22,799 nucleotides of DNA from Lingula anatina (lineage: Eukaryota > Brachiopoda > Lingulata > Lingulida > Lingulidae). Below are positions 1 through 8,010 of the stretch, piece by piece. Location of the stretch: NCBI RefSeq assembly GCF_001039355.2, contig NW_019775539.1, forward strand, positions 247,967 through 270,765. Direction: 5' to 3'. How positions within the stretch are numbered: the stretch's first letter is position 1; every line of letters starts with the position of its first letter. Both the position numbers and the translations under genes were made by a program. The notes beneath the pieces were generated by a model. The model was not told the origin of the DNA. It made no database searches and worked only from the letters and a program-made list of their open reading frames with translations.

Positions 1-850
1 GCAAGAATAAGTGGAAAAGGTTTGAGTCTAAAATCTTTGAATCTAACCTGCCTAGGGTAGAATGGAAGTGGTGATAAAGAACAATGGCTATCCACATAGC
101 CACAGTAGGTTAAACTGGAGGTTTATGTTACTAAGGTATTGTAACAATGTTACTCATTTATGATAAAGGAAAATACTGTGGTGAGATTTTAATGACCAGT
201 GATTAAAGGTAATTAGTATACCAATCCTGTAGAAAGTGTGACTTATTAAGTTCTGCCACTCACCACATTTGAATGAATGTTAAAATAAAGTTTGGTCCAT
301 TGTGTTTTTTTTTTTTTTTTTTTTTTTTTGCCATAGCTGCATTTTAATGTAGTTTTGCACCAAATGTTTTGAATAACTTAGTTGTTAAAAATATATGTAT
401 AAAATTGATTATATTTCAAACAAATGCTTTTAAGAAAATGCCTTCAGATTTTGTGCTACATGCCTTCCATGTTCACTTCTTCTAGAATGGTTTGTTATAG
501 CAGTATGTTACAGCTGATGTCACTTATGTACTGGTGCTATGTGGGAGGTTCTTGATATTATATATTAACAACAGAATAGTTTCTGAACACAATCATGGTA
601 TAAGATGAATAGAAAATGTTTCTGAATCATGCATTGATAGTTATGCCGTAGAAAATGGATATGAAAAATAATTTACATTGAAATGGTTGCATCATGTATG
701 AAATAAAGCCTTGCTTAATTAAAATTTTTGTGGTCCTTCTTACACATAATAGACAATGTTTTTATTGTTAAATTGGCTGCTGGATGTTATTATTGCAAAA
801 ATACATAGTCAAGATAGTCTTGCCTTCCCAAAATTAAATTGATGAGCAGA
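1..850 (+). repeat. Second copy of the BCAP31 3'UTR (duplicate of 7308-8144)
   Basis: This stretch matches 7308-8144 base for base with only scattered substitutions and small indels. The largest length difference is a T run of 25 here (305-329) against 9 in the other copy. The other copy is the distal 3'UTR of the BCAP31 gene in this window, so this is the 3' end of a paralogous or duplicated copy. It keeps the matching AATAAA at 702-707 and has an extra AATAAA at 284-289. Similarity stops at about 850 (8144 in the other copy). No coding sequence is visible. It may be a real tandem gene duplication, a copy of the gene end placed in an intron, or an uncollapsed haplotype. Confidence 0.9.
702..707 (+). 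promoter_or_regulatory. Polyadenylation signal AATAAA of the upstream 3'UTR copy
   Basis: AATAAA lies in GAAATAAAGCCTTGC and is followed by a T-rich stretch. The equivalent signal in the other copy is at 7991-7996, so both 3'UTR copies keep the processing site. Confidence 0.6.
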
Positions 851-862
851 CTTTACGAAAGG

Positions 863-942
863 CGTCGGACCGTCGGACATGCCTGGCAAATTTCGTCTTG
901 GTCCGATAAAAAATCTTGTATCGTCGGACCTTATGTCCGGCG
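863..942. repeat. CGTCGGAC direct and inverted repeat cluster, possible transposon end
   Basis: CGTCGGAC occurs at 863-870, 871-878 and 922-929. Inverted versions occur at 901 (GTCCGA) and 935-942 (GTCCGGCG). The local GC content and CpG density are far above the surroundings. The cluster starts about 13 bp after the point where similarity to the second 3'UTR copy ends. Clustered subterminal repeats of this kind are common at DNA transposon ends, but no transposase or full terminal repeat is visible. Confidence 0.45.
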
Positions 943-989
943 GGTTTTCAAACTGGCTGGGAATGTGTAAATATGGGTACGTACGGATA

Positions 990-990
990 N
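990..990. other. Single ambiguous base (N)
   Basis: This is the only undetermined base in the window. It lies between the duplicated 3'UTR and the first visible BCAP31 exon, which is where an exon is missing, so it may mark a closed gap or a contig join. Confidence 0.9.
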
Positions 991-1735
991 TTTTCTATGG
1001 GAAATAATGGTGTGTTCTCTCTCTGTATGGAGTGGGGTGTAACCCAGGGCTCACTGGGCAGATGGTCAATTAATCCATCATCAGCATGCACTTGTGACAA
1101 TTGGATTTATTTCAATAGTTGAAGTATTTACAGTATTCAGATTGTGCAGTTGGAGTACAATGATGCCTTGATTAAAGACATAGTATCTGTGATCAGCCTC
1201 CACATTGTGTGGCATATTGACCTCACATTAAAGAAAGTTCTGAATCAAGTCCATTGTAAAGTTAAGGCATACAATGAAAAGATAATATCTTGAAATGTTC
1301 AATTTGACTATTTTCATTAATGGAAAGGAGAGAGAGAGATATATATTGTAGTCCAGGTGCTAGTGTTCTATTTTCTATAGTACCTGTACTACAATCAGTG
1401 ACAAACATGCGCACGTCTTCCAGTGAGAAGTTGGTCTGAGTATGATGTGATAACTGAGATGTATTGTGAGATATGGAGACTTAGGGTGTGGTATAAAGTG
1501 ACTGTAGCAGGTGCTTCTGTTCAGTATATCCAGACATCTAATAATTGCTAAGGCCACATTCACAATCTGTTGATTAGCAGACTAACAGATCTGCAGATCA
1601 ACTTTGCTTGTGAATGTGGCTTTCATTGTTTTGTTTACAGTATAATAGATGCAATTAAAATAGAAAATTTTACCTCACATTTTTCCTCTTTAATTCAATT
1701 TAAGTTTATTGTAAATGTTGATGATGTCATTCCAG

Positions 1736-1836
1736 ATGGCAGAAACTGTTCAAGTCTCGGTTCTTGATGATCATCACGTCCTATGCCAACTATTATTTCA
1801 CAGTGTTCATTGTGATCCTCATGGTTGTGTTTGGAG
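1736..1836 (+). CDS. BCAP31: BCAP31 exon with TM2 (first visible coding exon)
   Basis: The acceptor is TCATTCCAG and the donor is GGAG/GTGAGT. The exon enters with the third base of an Arg codon and leaves after the first base of an Asp codon. It reads WQKLFKSRFLMIITSYANYY, then FTVFIVILMVVFG, which matches the family block after TM1 plus TM2. An upstream exon for TM1 is required by the phase and by family length but is not in the window downstream of the duplicated 3'UTR. Confidence 0.92.
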
Positions 1837-4800
1837 GTGAGTGTGACGAAGGATGAGGCTCACCACAGGAGCACTGTGGGCTAAAAAGACATGAATCTTT
1901 TTGGAATTATCTGTGAAAAGTGAACATTTTTTTCAGCTGAGTTACTGATGTGGAATTTCTCTTTGTCTTTCTTGTCAGTATAGAATTTAATCAATTTTAA
2001 AAAAAGTAATCAGTTTTCCATAAAAAAAAAATGAAAGTGTTGAAGTATTGTACATTTTCATGATATAAAGTGAGTAGTTGCTGACCCTATCCTGTGCTGG
2101 CCCTATCCTGTGCTGACCCTATCCTGTGCTGGCCCTATCCTGTGCTGACCCTATCCTGTGCTGACCCTATCCTGTGCTGGCCTGATCCTGTGCTGACCCT
2201 ATCCTGTGCTGCACCCTATCCTGTGCTGACCCTATCCTGTGCTGACCCTATCCTGTGCTGGCCCTATCCTGTGCTGACCCTATCCTGTGCTGACCCTATC
2301 CTGTGCTGGCCTGATCCTGTGCTGACCCTATCCTGTGCTGGCCTGATCCTGGCCCCAGTCTTCAGTGTGCTTTATTTCTAGATGCTATACGAGAGGTGTA
2401 TAAATACTCTGGGGAGGAGAAGATGCTGGACCCCAAGACCACGCACCACGACACTCTGGAGCACATCCAGCTGCGTCTGTTCCGCTCCCAGCGCAATCTG
2501 TACATTGCAGGCTTTGCCTTGTTCTTGTGGCTGTAAGTTGACATCTCCAGGTCATGCTGTCCATGTCTCTTACTCTCTACGGACATGTTTAAAGTCAAGT
2601 CCACCAGGACTGTACCTCTGCATATGGAGAACAATAACTGGCTAATTTTATTTGCTTTGTTCAGGGGCGGATTTAGGCCGTCTTCTGGGTCTTCCGGAAG
2701 ACGGTCAGATTTTCAAGTTTACATTGACAGGTATCCAATTTTTCATGTTGGAAGACGGTCAGAATTAGAGGGTGAATCAACAAAGATAATTTGGAAGACT
2801 GTCAGAAAATAGTTCTGGGTCCGCCCCTGTTGTTTGAGTTTTAGAGGGGTTGGGGGTAATTGATAATGAAGAGTATTGGGAAGTATGAAAAGTTTTTTAT
2901 CCAAATCTATTTAATTACTGATCTTTAGTTGACAAAAATCCCAAAAATAATTCAAAATTTATTTGTAAAAATGAGCCCCTTATTTGTTACTTGTGGCACA
3001 TACTTTAAACTTGATCCAGGGAGAGGGAGAGACTTCTTGGACAGCATACTCACATATATCCAGTGATGTTCTAGTATAAGACTGTAATTTAAAACTTGCA
3101 GATTCCATACGTGAAGTGTACAAGTACAACATCTCTAAAGAATCATTGGACATTAAAACTTCTCAGGCTGCCACGCTGGAGCATGTTCATATGAGACTCT
3201 TCAGAGCTCAGAGGAATTTCTACATTGCTGGGATGTCCCTGTTTTTATTGGTGTAAGTAGGGCCAGGCACCACTGTTTACGCTGCTTTGTGTGAATCACT
3301 ACACCTTGTTTTTTTCTCTCATAACTCCCACAGTGGCTGTTGTATTTTCTTTGGGATATTTTGAAGTGGATGATGACCATTTCAGCATGTTACATCATGG
3401 TTTGTGCTGAGAAGAAGGGGTGGAGGAGCTTGTGGTTTACTCTGCCTGTATTCCTCTGTATGCTCCTCTGACTCCTATTACCCTGCCCCCCCCCCCCCAC
3501 CCTCCCCTCCAATATATATATCTGACAACCTTTAGATATAGGAGATATGGCTAAAAAAAGACCATAGAACAAGCCTTGAAATATACTTCAGTTATCTTTG
3601 GGATGTTAACAGGAAGCCCTATATGCTTTGTCTTCAATCAATATCAATCTGGCAATTGTGCATCACATATGATATAACAGCCTGATCTTAGAAACATGAA
3701 AGAAAGTGCGTGCCAGCAGTAGCTTGGATAGCTATCAATGCCTGTAGTTTCATAGTCATGATTAGATACCAGCAAGTCTTTTCCAAATGTATCACTCTAG
3801 TGTTTGGGTAGATAGCATGTTAGCAGTGGTGTGCATTGTAACCAAACTAACTTCTAGCTTAGATTGCCACACAGATTGGGCCAGACCCCCATCCTCTGTC
3901 TATAGAGTAAGGGAGCATTCCCATTGACACATCAGACTAGCCCAGCTCTGCAGAGGCTCTTGCTAAGTGCACTTGGCTTAACTGAATGACACACCCTCTA
4001 GAGCAGGGAGAGGTATTGGTATCTGGGTTAATTACCACCTAGCTGTTTGAGGAGTGTTGTCAGACAATTAAGCTGACTCTGCTGACACTAAGAGAGATTC
4101 CATGTTAGAGTTGGACAAACCTAACTAGTTTGACGTGTCTATGGGAATAGGCTCTTACTTATGCCTGGCTGTAGAGTAAAGTATGGGATATTTTTACAGA
4201 CCCTGAAGAGGGTAGGAGGAGGGGGGCTGCTTAGTGACTTAGTGACCCTTCCCAGGTTGTAAAGTCAGGCAAAATTGTTTTCTTTTGCTTGTGATTTGTT
4301 TGCACCCAGGTTTTGCGGGTTGATTTATTTGTTTAGTTTTGTCTCATATGTTTCCTGCACCAGCCTGGGGCTCTTGGGAGGTTATAAAATGTGAGGATTT
4401 ATTTTATAGTAAAGAGATCATAGCCATAGATGCATGCATAACATAATTGATTAGATGTACTGATATTAAATTGCGTCTCTGGATAAATTACTGTTTAGTT
4501 CATCCTTGCCATTATTGTGTTAATGCCTTCTAAGATGTATTTATTTTAATATCATTATATTTGTGTTTTATAAGCATTCATTTCATTATTCTTGTTTGTA
4601 AATCAGAAGATGCATAAAATATACTGACAGTCAATGAAAATGCATCATTTATTTATCAAATAATATTTTAAGTTCCTTTTGCACATTTAGAAAATAACAG
4701 TTTTCCTTTGAAATATGAAATGGTGGTCAACCCACTCTCTTATGACCAAACAAGTGCATTTGTACTCATTTATATGGTTGGAATCGATTCTCGGTAAAAA

Positions 4801-6417
4801 AGTACAAGAAAGTTTTCTGATGCGTTTTCATTGACTGTCTGTATATTTGTGTTTTGTAAGCATTCATTTCATTATTTGTGTTTGTAAATGAGAAGATGCA
4901 TAATCATTGTTTTATATTATTTAGGAGAGTTGGAAATGGAAAATGACCTGAGTGTTCTGAGAAAATGCTGAAAACATCACTGAAGTTCTGATCATAGAGA
5001 AGTTTGCTCCAGTAGCTTGAAGTCTCTGTCTTTTAGGACAGAAGCACTATTGATATCATATCTCCATTCCAGTATAGCTCAGTGACCAGAAGTTTGGCGT
5101 TTCCCGCTGTCACTGCTCAGAGATCATATGTGGCCTTGAAGCAGGCAGAGAACTATTTCCACTGATAAAGAATACTATTTCTATTCTTACTTTGTTCTAG
5201 AGTGTTGAAGAGATTGGTAGTTCTGATATCTACAGCTGCTACCCTCACTGCTCAGAGAGATGTGGTCTTGACGCAGGCAGAGAACTATTTCCACTGATAA
5301 AGAATACTATTACTGTTCTTACTTTGTTCTAGAGTGTTGAAGAGGTTGGTAGTTCTGATATCTGCGGCTGCTACCCTCACTGCTCAGAGAGATGTGGCCT
5401 TGAAGCAGGCAGAGAACACCTCTGCTCATGCCAAGAAACTGATGGAAGAGGCAGATACTAAGAAGGCCAATAAAGACAATGAGGTACTCATGGGAGAAGT
5501 GGGATGTTTACTTAGCAAACAGATTCGTTTTGGCAAAATTGATTTATGAAAAGTAATTAGGGGCTGCTTAATTACATGTGTAGATTTTTAAATCCTTGAA
5601 ATTTTCACATTAATCTTGCTTCTTAATAAGTGATTTCTGACCTAAGAGACAAATTGAAGTTTGTTTATTGCAAGTCTATAAGATCTTGATCCTACCCTCA
5701 AAAAAGTCATGTTATTCCACTCCAGGAGAAGGATGAAGAGAGAAAGAGGACCTCCAGTGCCAGTGACAAGCTAGAGGAGGAACTGAAGAGAGTGAAGGAA
5801 GATCTGGAGAAGTCTGAGTCAGGTAAGAAGATCTGGAGAAGTCTTAGTCAACTGAGCATCAATACTTCTAGATACAAGATGTAAAAGGCATTCAGAAACA
5901 GGATTAGAGTTTGCACTAAGGATTAGAGTTTTCTGGGGTCAAGAAAAAATGATTTGTCAAGATGTTTCATGTCTCAATCTTTGAATCAGTGACTTTGACT
6001 TAAATAAATTGTGTTATGATTTTGTCCATTCCAGAGCTGGAGCAATCTAAAAGGGATTTGCAGACGTTAAAGAAGCAAGCATCTGCCACCAACAATGAGT
6101 ATGATCGTCTGCTCAAAGAGCATGCTGAACTCCAGGTACTACTGAATTTAGGACAGATAATTTTATCTTTTTTTTAAGAGAGGGGTCAGAAATTTAAGCG
6201 AGACACCCTTTATCTTTCATGCAGTTTTGTTCATGTGTCCATTGAATATGTTTTATGAGAAGACAACTAATGGTACATTTAATTGTGGAACTTTATTAAT
6301 TGTTCTGTAGAGGAATTCGTTTTTGTCGAGTTGCTTCTATCCCAGAACATAAAAATGTGTTGTTGTTTATTTCAGGCTAAGTTAGAGTCAGGAGGTGAAG
6401 ACAAGAAGGACCTGTAA
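1736..6417 (+). CDS. BCAP31: BAP31 family ER membrane protein, multi-exon, 5' exon missing
   Basis: B-cell receptor-associated protein 31 family. Known family role: a three-pass ER membrane chaperone and sorting factor whose cytosolic coiled coil handles cargo export, ER-associated degradation and ER-to-mitochondria signalling. Visible exons: 1736-1836, 2382-2532 or 3102-3252 (alternatives), 5333-5483, 5726-5822, 6035-6135 and 6376-6417. All have AG/GT borders and compatible phases. With one alternative exon they encode about 213 residues. TM2 and TM3 are present, followed by a charged coiled coil (LEEELKRVKEDLEKSE, then LEQSKRDLQTLKKQA and EYDRLLKEHAELQ) and a C-terminal KKDL dilysine motif for COPI retrieval. 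Vertebrate BAP31 is about 246 residues, so only about 31 N-terminal residues (TM1) are missing. Family assignment is secure. Orthology to BAP31 rather than BAP29 is likely but unproven. Confidence 0.93.
2081..2353 (+). repeat. 16-bp minisatellite, about 17 units, next to exon 3a
   Basis: The unit is CTGACCCTATCCTGTG, with variants CTGGCCCTATCCTGTG and CTGGCCTGATCCTGTG. One unit has a 1-bp insertion (CTGCACCC). The variant order B-A-A-C-A occurs twice, 129 bp apart, so there is a higher-order repeat. The array ends about 28 bp before the acceptor of exon 3a. Ten units carry CTGAC and three carry CTGAT, which are good matches to the splicing branch-point consensus. The open frame through the array is a by-product of the repeat. 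Confidence 0.95.
2382..2532 (+). CDS. BCAP31: BCAP31 alternative exon 3a (luminal loop and start of TM3)
   Basis: The acceptor is TTTATTTCTAG and the donor is CT/GTAAGT. The exon is 151 nt, entering in phase 1 and leaving in phase 2. It encodes DAIREVYKYSGEEKMLDPKT, then THHDTLEHIQLRLFRSQRN, then LYIAGFALFLWL. It shares about 30 of 51 residues with exon 3b, and the two have identical length and phase. Each alone joins 1736-1836 to 5333-5483 in frame. Confidence 0.92.
2533..3101 (+). other. Intron between the two alternative BCAP31 exons
   Basis: This 569-nt spacer contains a short MITE at 2662-2829 and otherwise AT-rich sequence with no coding exon. The open frames overlapping it run out of exon 3a or through the MITE. 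Confidence 0.75.
2662..2829. mobile_element. Short hAT-like MITE, 168 bp
   Basis: The ends are inverted: CAGGGGCGGATTTAGG at the left and TCTGGGTCCGCCCCTG at the right, whose complement is CAGGGGCGGACCCAGA. Ends of the form CAGGGGCGGATCCAG are widespread in non-autonomous hAT-type elements of invertebrates. Inside are three direct copies of GGAAGACGGTCAGA (the last with one change), the first paired with an inverted GTCTTC. No transposase is present. I could not see a clean 8-bp target duplication, so the superfamily is an inference. Confidence 0.7.
3102..3252 (+). CDS. BCAP31: BCAP31 alternative exon 3b (luminal loop and start of TM3)
   Basis: The acceptor is AAACTTGCAG and the donor is GT/GTAAGT. 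The exon is 151 nt with the same phases as 3a. It encodes DSIREVYKYNISKESLDIKT, then SQAATLEHVHMRLFRAQRN, then FYIAGMSLFLLV. The block HMRLFRAQRN is closer to the vertebrate sequence than exon 3a's IQLRLFRSQRN. It has an N-glycosylation sequon (NIS) that 3a lacks. Joining 3a to 3b shifts the frame and meets TGA after four codons (CTA TTC CAT ACG TGA), so the two cannot be used together in a full-length protein. Confidence 0.92.
3486..3498. repeat. Poly-C run of 13 bases
   Basis: This homopolymer is followed by further C-rich sequence (ACCCTCCCCTCC). It probably varies in length and is error-prone to sequence. Confidence 0.9.
3907..4158. mobile_element. MITE-like element with 34-bp imperfect terminal inverted repeats
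   Basis: The left end at 3907-3940 (key segment ATTCCCATTGACACATCA) and the right end at 4125-4158 (complement ATTCCCATAGACACGTCA) align without gaps at 27 of 34 positions. The element is about 252 bp, without coding capacity, and has an internal imperfect hairpin around 4058-4086. No family was recognised. Confidence 0.6.
4556..4903. repeat. Inverted-repeat element flanked by about 60-bp direct repeats
   Basis: Direct repeats at 4556-4617 and 4842-4903 share TAAGCATTCATTTCATTATT-like sequence, with a few differences. Directly inside them are inverted repeats at 4619-4647 and 4818-4846. The left repeat holds GACAGTCAATGAAAATGCAT, and the complement of the right repeat holds GACAGTCAATGAAAACGCAT. 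The whole unit reads DR-IR-core-IR-DR. It has no coding capacity. Confidence 0.7.
5069..5200 (+). pseudogene. Decayed copy of the 5' part of BCAP31 exon 4
   Basis: The 3' half (GTGGCCTTGAAGCAGGCAG at about 5131-5149, then the 47-bp intron tail ending TTTGTTCTAG) is nearly identical to the equivalent parts around 5286-5332 and 5333-5417. The 5' half has diverged and lost the VLKRLVVL coding block. It is the oldest of three tandem units. Confidence 0.65.
5201..5332 (+). pseudogene. 132-bp tandem duplicate of acceptor plus partial BCAP31 exon 4
   Basis: Bases 5201-5285 match the first 85 nt of the real exon 4 with 5 differences, and 5286-5332 repeat the 47-nt intron tail, including an intact TTTGTTCTAG acceptor. 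If the acceptor before 5201 were used, the frame would read VLKRLVVLISTAATLTAQRD, VVLTQAENYFH and then TGA at 5295-5297. No donor is visible within the unit, so use of this acceptor would give a truncated product without coiled coil or KKxx signal, or a transcript subject to decay. Confidence 0.85.
5333..5483 (+). CDS. BCAP31: BCAP31 exon 4 (end of TM3, start of coiled coil)
   Basis: The acceptor is TTTGTTCTAG and the donor is GAG/GTACTC. It encodes VLKRLVVLISAAATLTAQRD, then VALKQAENTSAHAKKLMEEA, then DTKKANKDNE, and ends in phase 0. The ALKQAE..AKKLMEE block matches the vertebrate FKKQAE..AKKYMEE region at the start of the cytosolic tail. I chose this copy over 5201 because only it continues in frame to a donor. 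Confidence 0.92.
5726..5822 (+). CDS. BCAP31: BCAP31 exon 5 (cytosolic coiled coil)
   Basis: The acceptor is TTATTCCACTCCAG and the donor is CAG/GTAAGA. It encodes EKDEERKRTSSASDKLEEEL, then KRVKEDLEKSES. It is very charged with leucines at heptad-like spacing, as expected for the coiled coil. It leaves in phase 1. Confidence 0.92.
6035..6135 (+). CDS. BCAP31: BCAP31 exon 6 (C-terminal coiled coil)
   Basis: The acceptor is TTTGTCCATTCCAG and the donor is CAG/GTACTA. It encodes ELEQSKRDLQTLKKQASATN, then NEYDRLLKEHAELQ. The YDRLL.EHA.LQ block is a hallmark of the family near the C terminus. Confidence 0.94.
6376..6417 (+). CDS. BCAP31: BCAP31 last coding exon with KKxx ER-retrieval signal
   Basis: The acceptor is TTTATTTCAG. 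It encodes AKLESGGEDKKDL and TAA at 6415-6417. Lysines at -3 and -4 from the C terminus (KKDL) form the dilysine COPI retrieval motif, which is KKEE in vertebrate BAP31. Confidence 0.93.
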   Translation, partial: AKLESGGEDKKDL

Positions 6418-8010
6418 GGGCAGTGTGACATGGATGTCTCTTAGTATATATGACTGTTTTACAGTACTGTGGTGAAGTGAGCTGCAGTTTTAAAGGACTT
6501 ACTATTAACAGAAAACCAGCCAGGAGGGTGCAGTGAGGACCCATATACACACATATAAACTGCATGTGTGTGTCCATTTCTGCTTACTTGTGAAGATTTG
6601 GCCAATGGTCAAAACTAGTCTAATCAAGCAAAATAGATATTCAAAATAAAAGTTTTTGTGACAATTTTTACCCTTTTTTACCAAAATATTGAGGCACATT
6701 TGCTAAAATGAATATTTGTGCACTCACTGCATCTGATATGGATAATTAGAAACTTTATCATGTTTATGAACCATTGCATTTGTCAAAAAGGGGTTAAAAA
6801 TCAAATAGGTATAGGTGAAATGGAACTCCAGAAATTGCTTCTGTAATAAAAGTTGCCATTGTAAAAATGTATTTTATTTATAAAAGAAAAAGTAATATAA
6901 AGCTCTCTTGCCCCGTGTACAAAGGGAAACTTTCAGAATGGGAGAAAATGCTGCTTTCAGCTACTCAGTGCCCTGTATCCAAGTAAAAGCTTTTGTTGTA
7001 ATTTTCAAGAGTATTATATAATGGAAAGATGACAGAAAAGAAGCTAAGCCAGATGTGGTCTGTGCTGGTTTCTTATTTGCAGCTTTGAAAAATATCTTGA
7101 AATCCACAAAACTACAATATTACACATTTCTCAGGAGCTTGGGGTATGCATGTTTGTACAAGTGAATAACTTCATTGCATCTTCAAGAATAGAAAGAAAT
7201 TAGATTCATAGTTTTAGATCCATACCTCGCCTACGGACTGTGACAGTTTCATCCCCTATTTCTGATGTCTTGGTCACAGTAAAAATTGTCCCTCTTAGCT
7301 GTGAAGTGCAAGAATAAGTGGAAAAGGTTTGAGTCTAAAATCTTTGAATCTAACCTGCCTAGGGTAGAATGGAAGTGGTGATAAAGAACAATGGCTATCC
7401 ACATAGCCACAGTAGGTTAAACTGGAGGTTTATGTTACTAAGGTATCGTAACAATGTTACTCATTTATGAAAAAGGAAAATACTGTGGTGAGATTTTGAT
7501 GACCAGTGATTGAAGGTAATTAGTATACCGATCCTGTAGAAAGTGTGACTTATTAAGTTCTGCCACTCACCACATGTGAATGAATGTTAAAGTAAAGTTT
7601 GGTCCATTGTGTTTTTTTTTCATAGCTGCATTTTAATGTAGTTTTGCACCAAATTTTTTGAATAACTTGGTTGTTAAAAATATTTGTATAAAGTTTGGTT
7701 CTATATCAAACAAATGCTTTTAAGAAAATGCCTTCAGATTTTGTGCTACCTGCCTTCCATGTTCACTTCTTCTAGGATGGTTTGTTACAGCAGTATGTTA
7801 CAGCTGATGTCACTTATGTACAGGTGCTATGTGGGAGGTTCTTGATATTATATATTAACAACAGAATAGTTTCTGAACACAATCATGGTATAAGATGAAT
7901 AGAAAATGTTTCTGAATCATGCATTGATAGTTATGCTGTAGAAATTGACATGCAAAATAAACTACATTGAAATGGTTTCATCATGTATTAAATAAAGCCT
8001 TGCTAAATTA
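6418..8010 (+). other. BCAP31: BCAP31 3'UTR
   Basis: About 1.6 kb of AT-rich non-coding sequence follows the stop codon. AATAAA-type signals occur at several points, including AATAAAA near 6643 and 6845. The likely main end is AATAAA at 7991-7996, followed by a T-rich downstream element. From 7308 on, this UTR is duplicated at the start of the window. The minus-strand open frames here have no coding character. Confidence 0.7.

Larger units (their letters stand above)
851..1735. other. Non-coding stretch between the 3'UTR copy and the first visible BCAP31 exon
   Basis: No exon is recognisable here. I looked for the expected first BAP31 coding exon (MSLQW-like start plus TM1) and did not find it in any + frame. 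The stretch holds a GC-rich CGTCGGAC repeat cluster at 863-942 and a single undetermined base at 990, which may mark an assembly join. The short open frames at 916-1122 and 1570-1767 have no coding character. Confidence 0.6.
3253..5068 (+). other. BCAP31 intron with inverted-repeat elements
   Basis: No coding exon was seen in about 1.8 kb. Contents are a 13-base C run at 3486-3498, an inverted-repeat element at 3907-4158, and a composite direct/inverted-repeat element at 4556-4903. Confidence 0.7.

Noticed and set aside
2094-2381. 95-codon open frame of repeated LSCADPILCWP-like units
   Set aside because: It is the translation of the 16-bp minisatellite. Unit length and lack of stops explain the frame, and it ends at the exon 3a acceptor.
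2585-2812. 75-codon frame through the intron between exons 3a and 3b
   Set aside because: It runs through the MITE at 2662-2829 and lacks splice borders.
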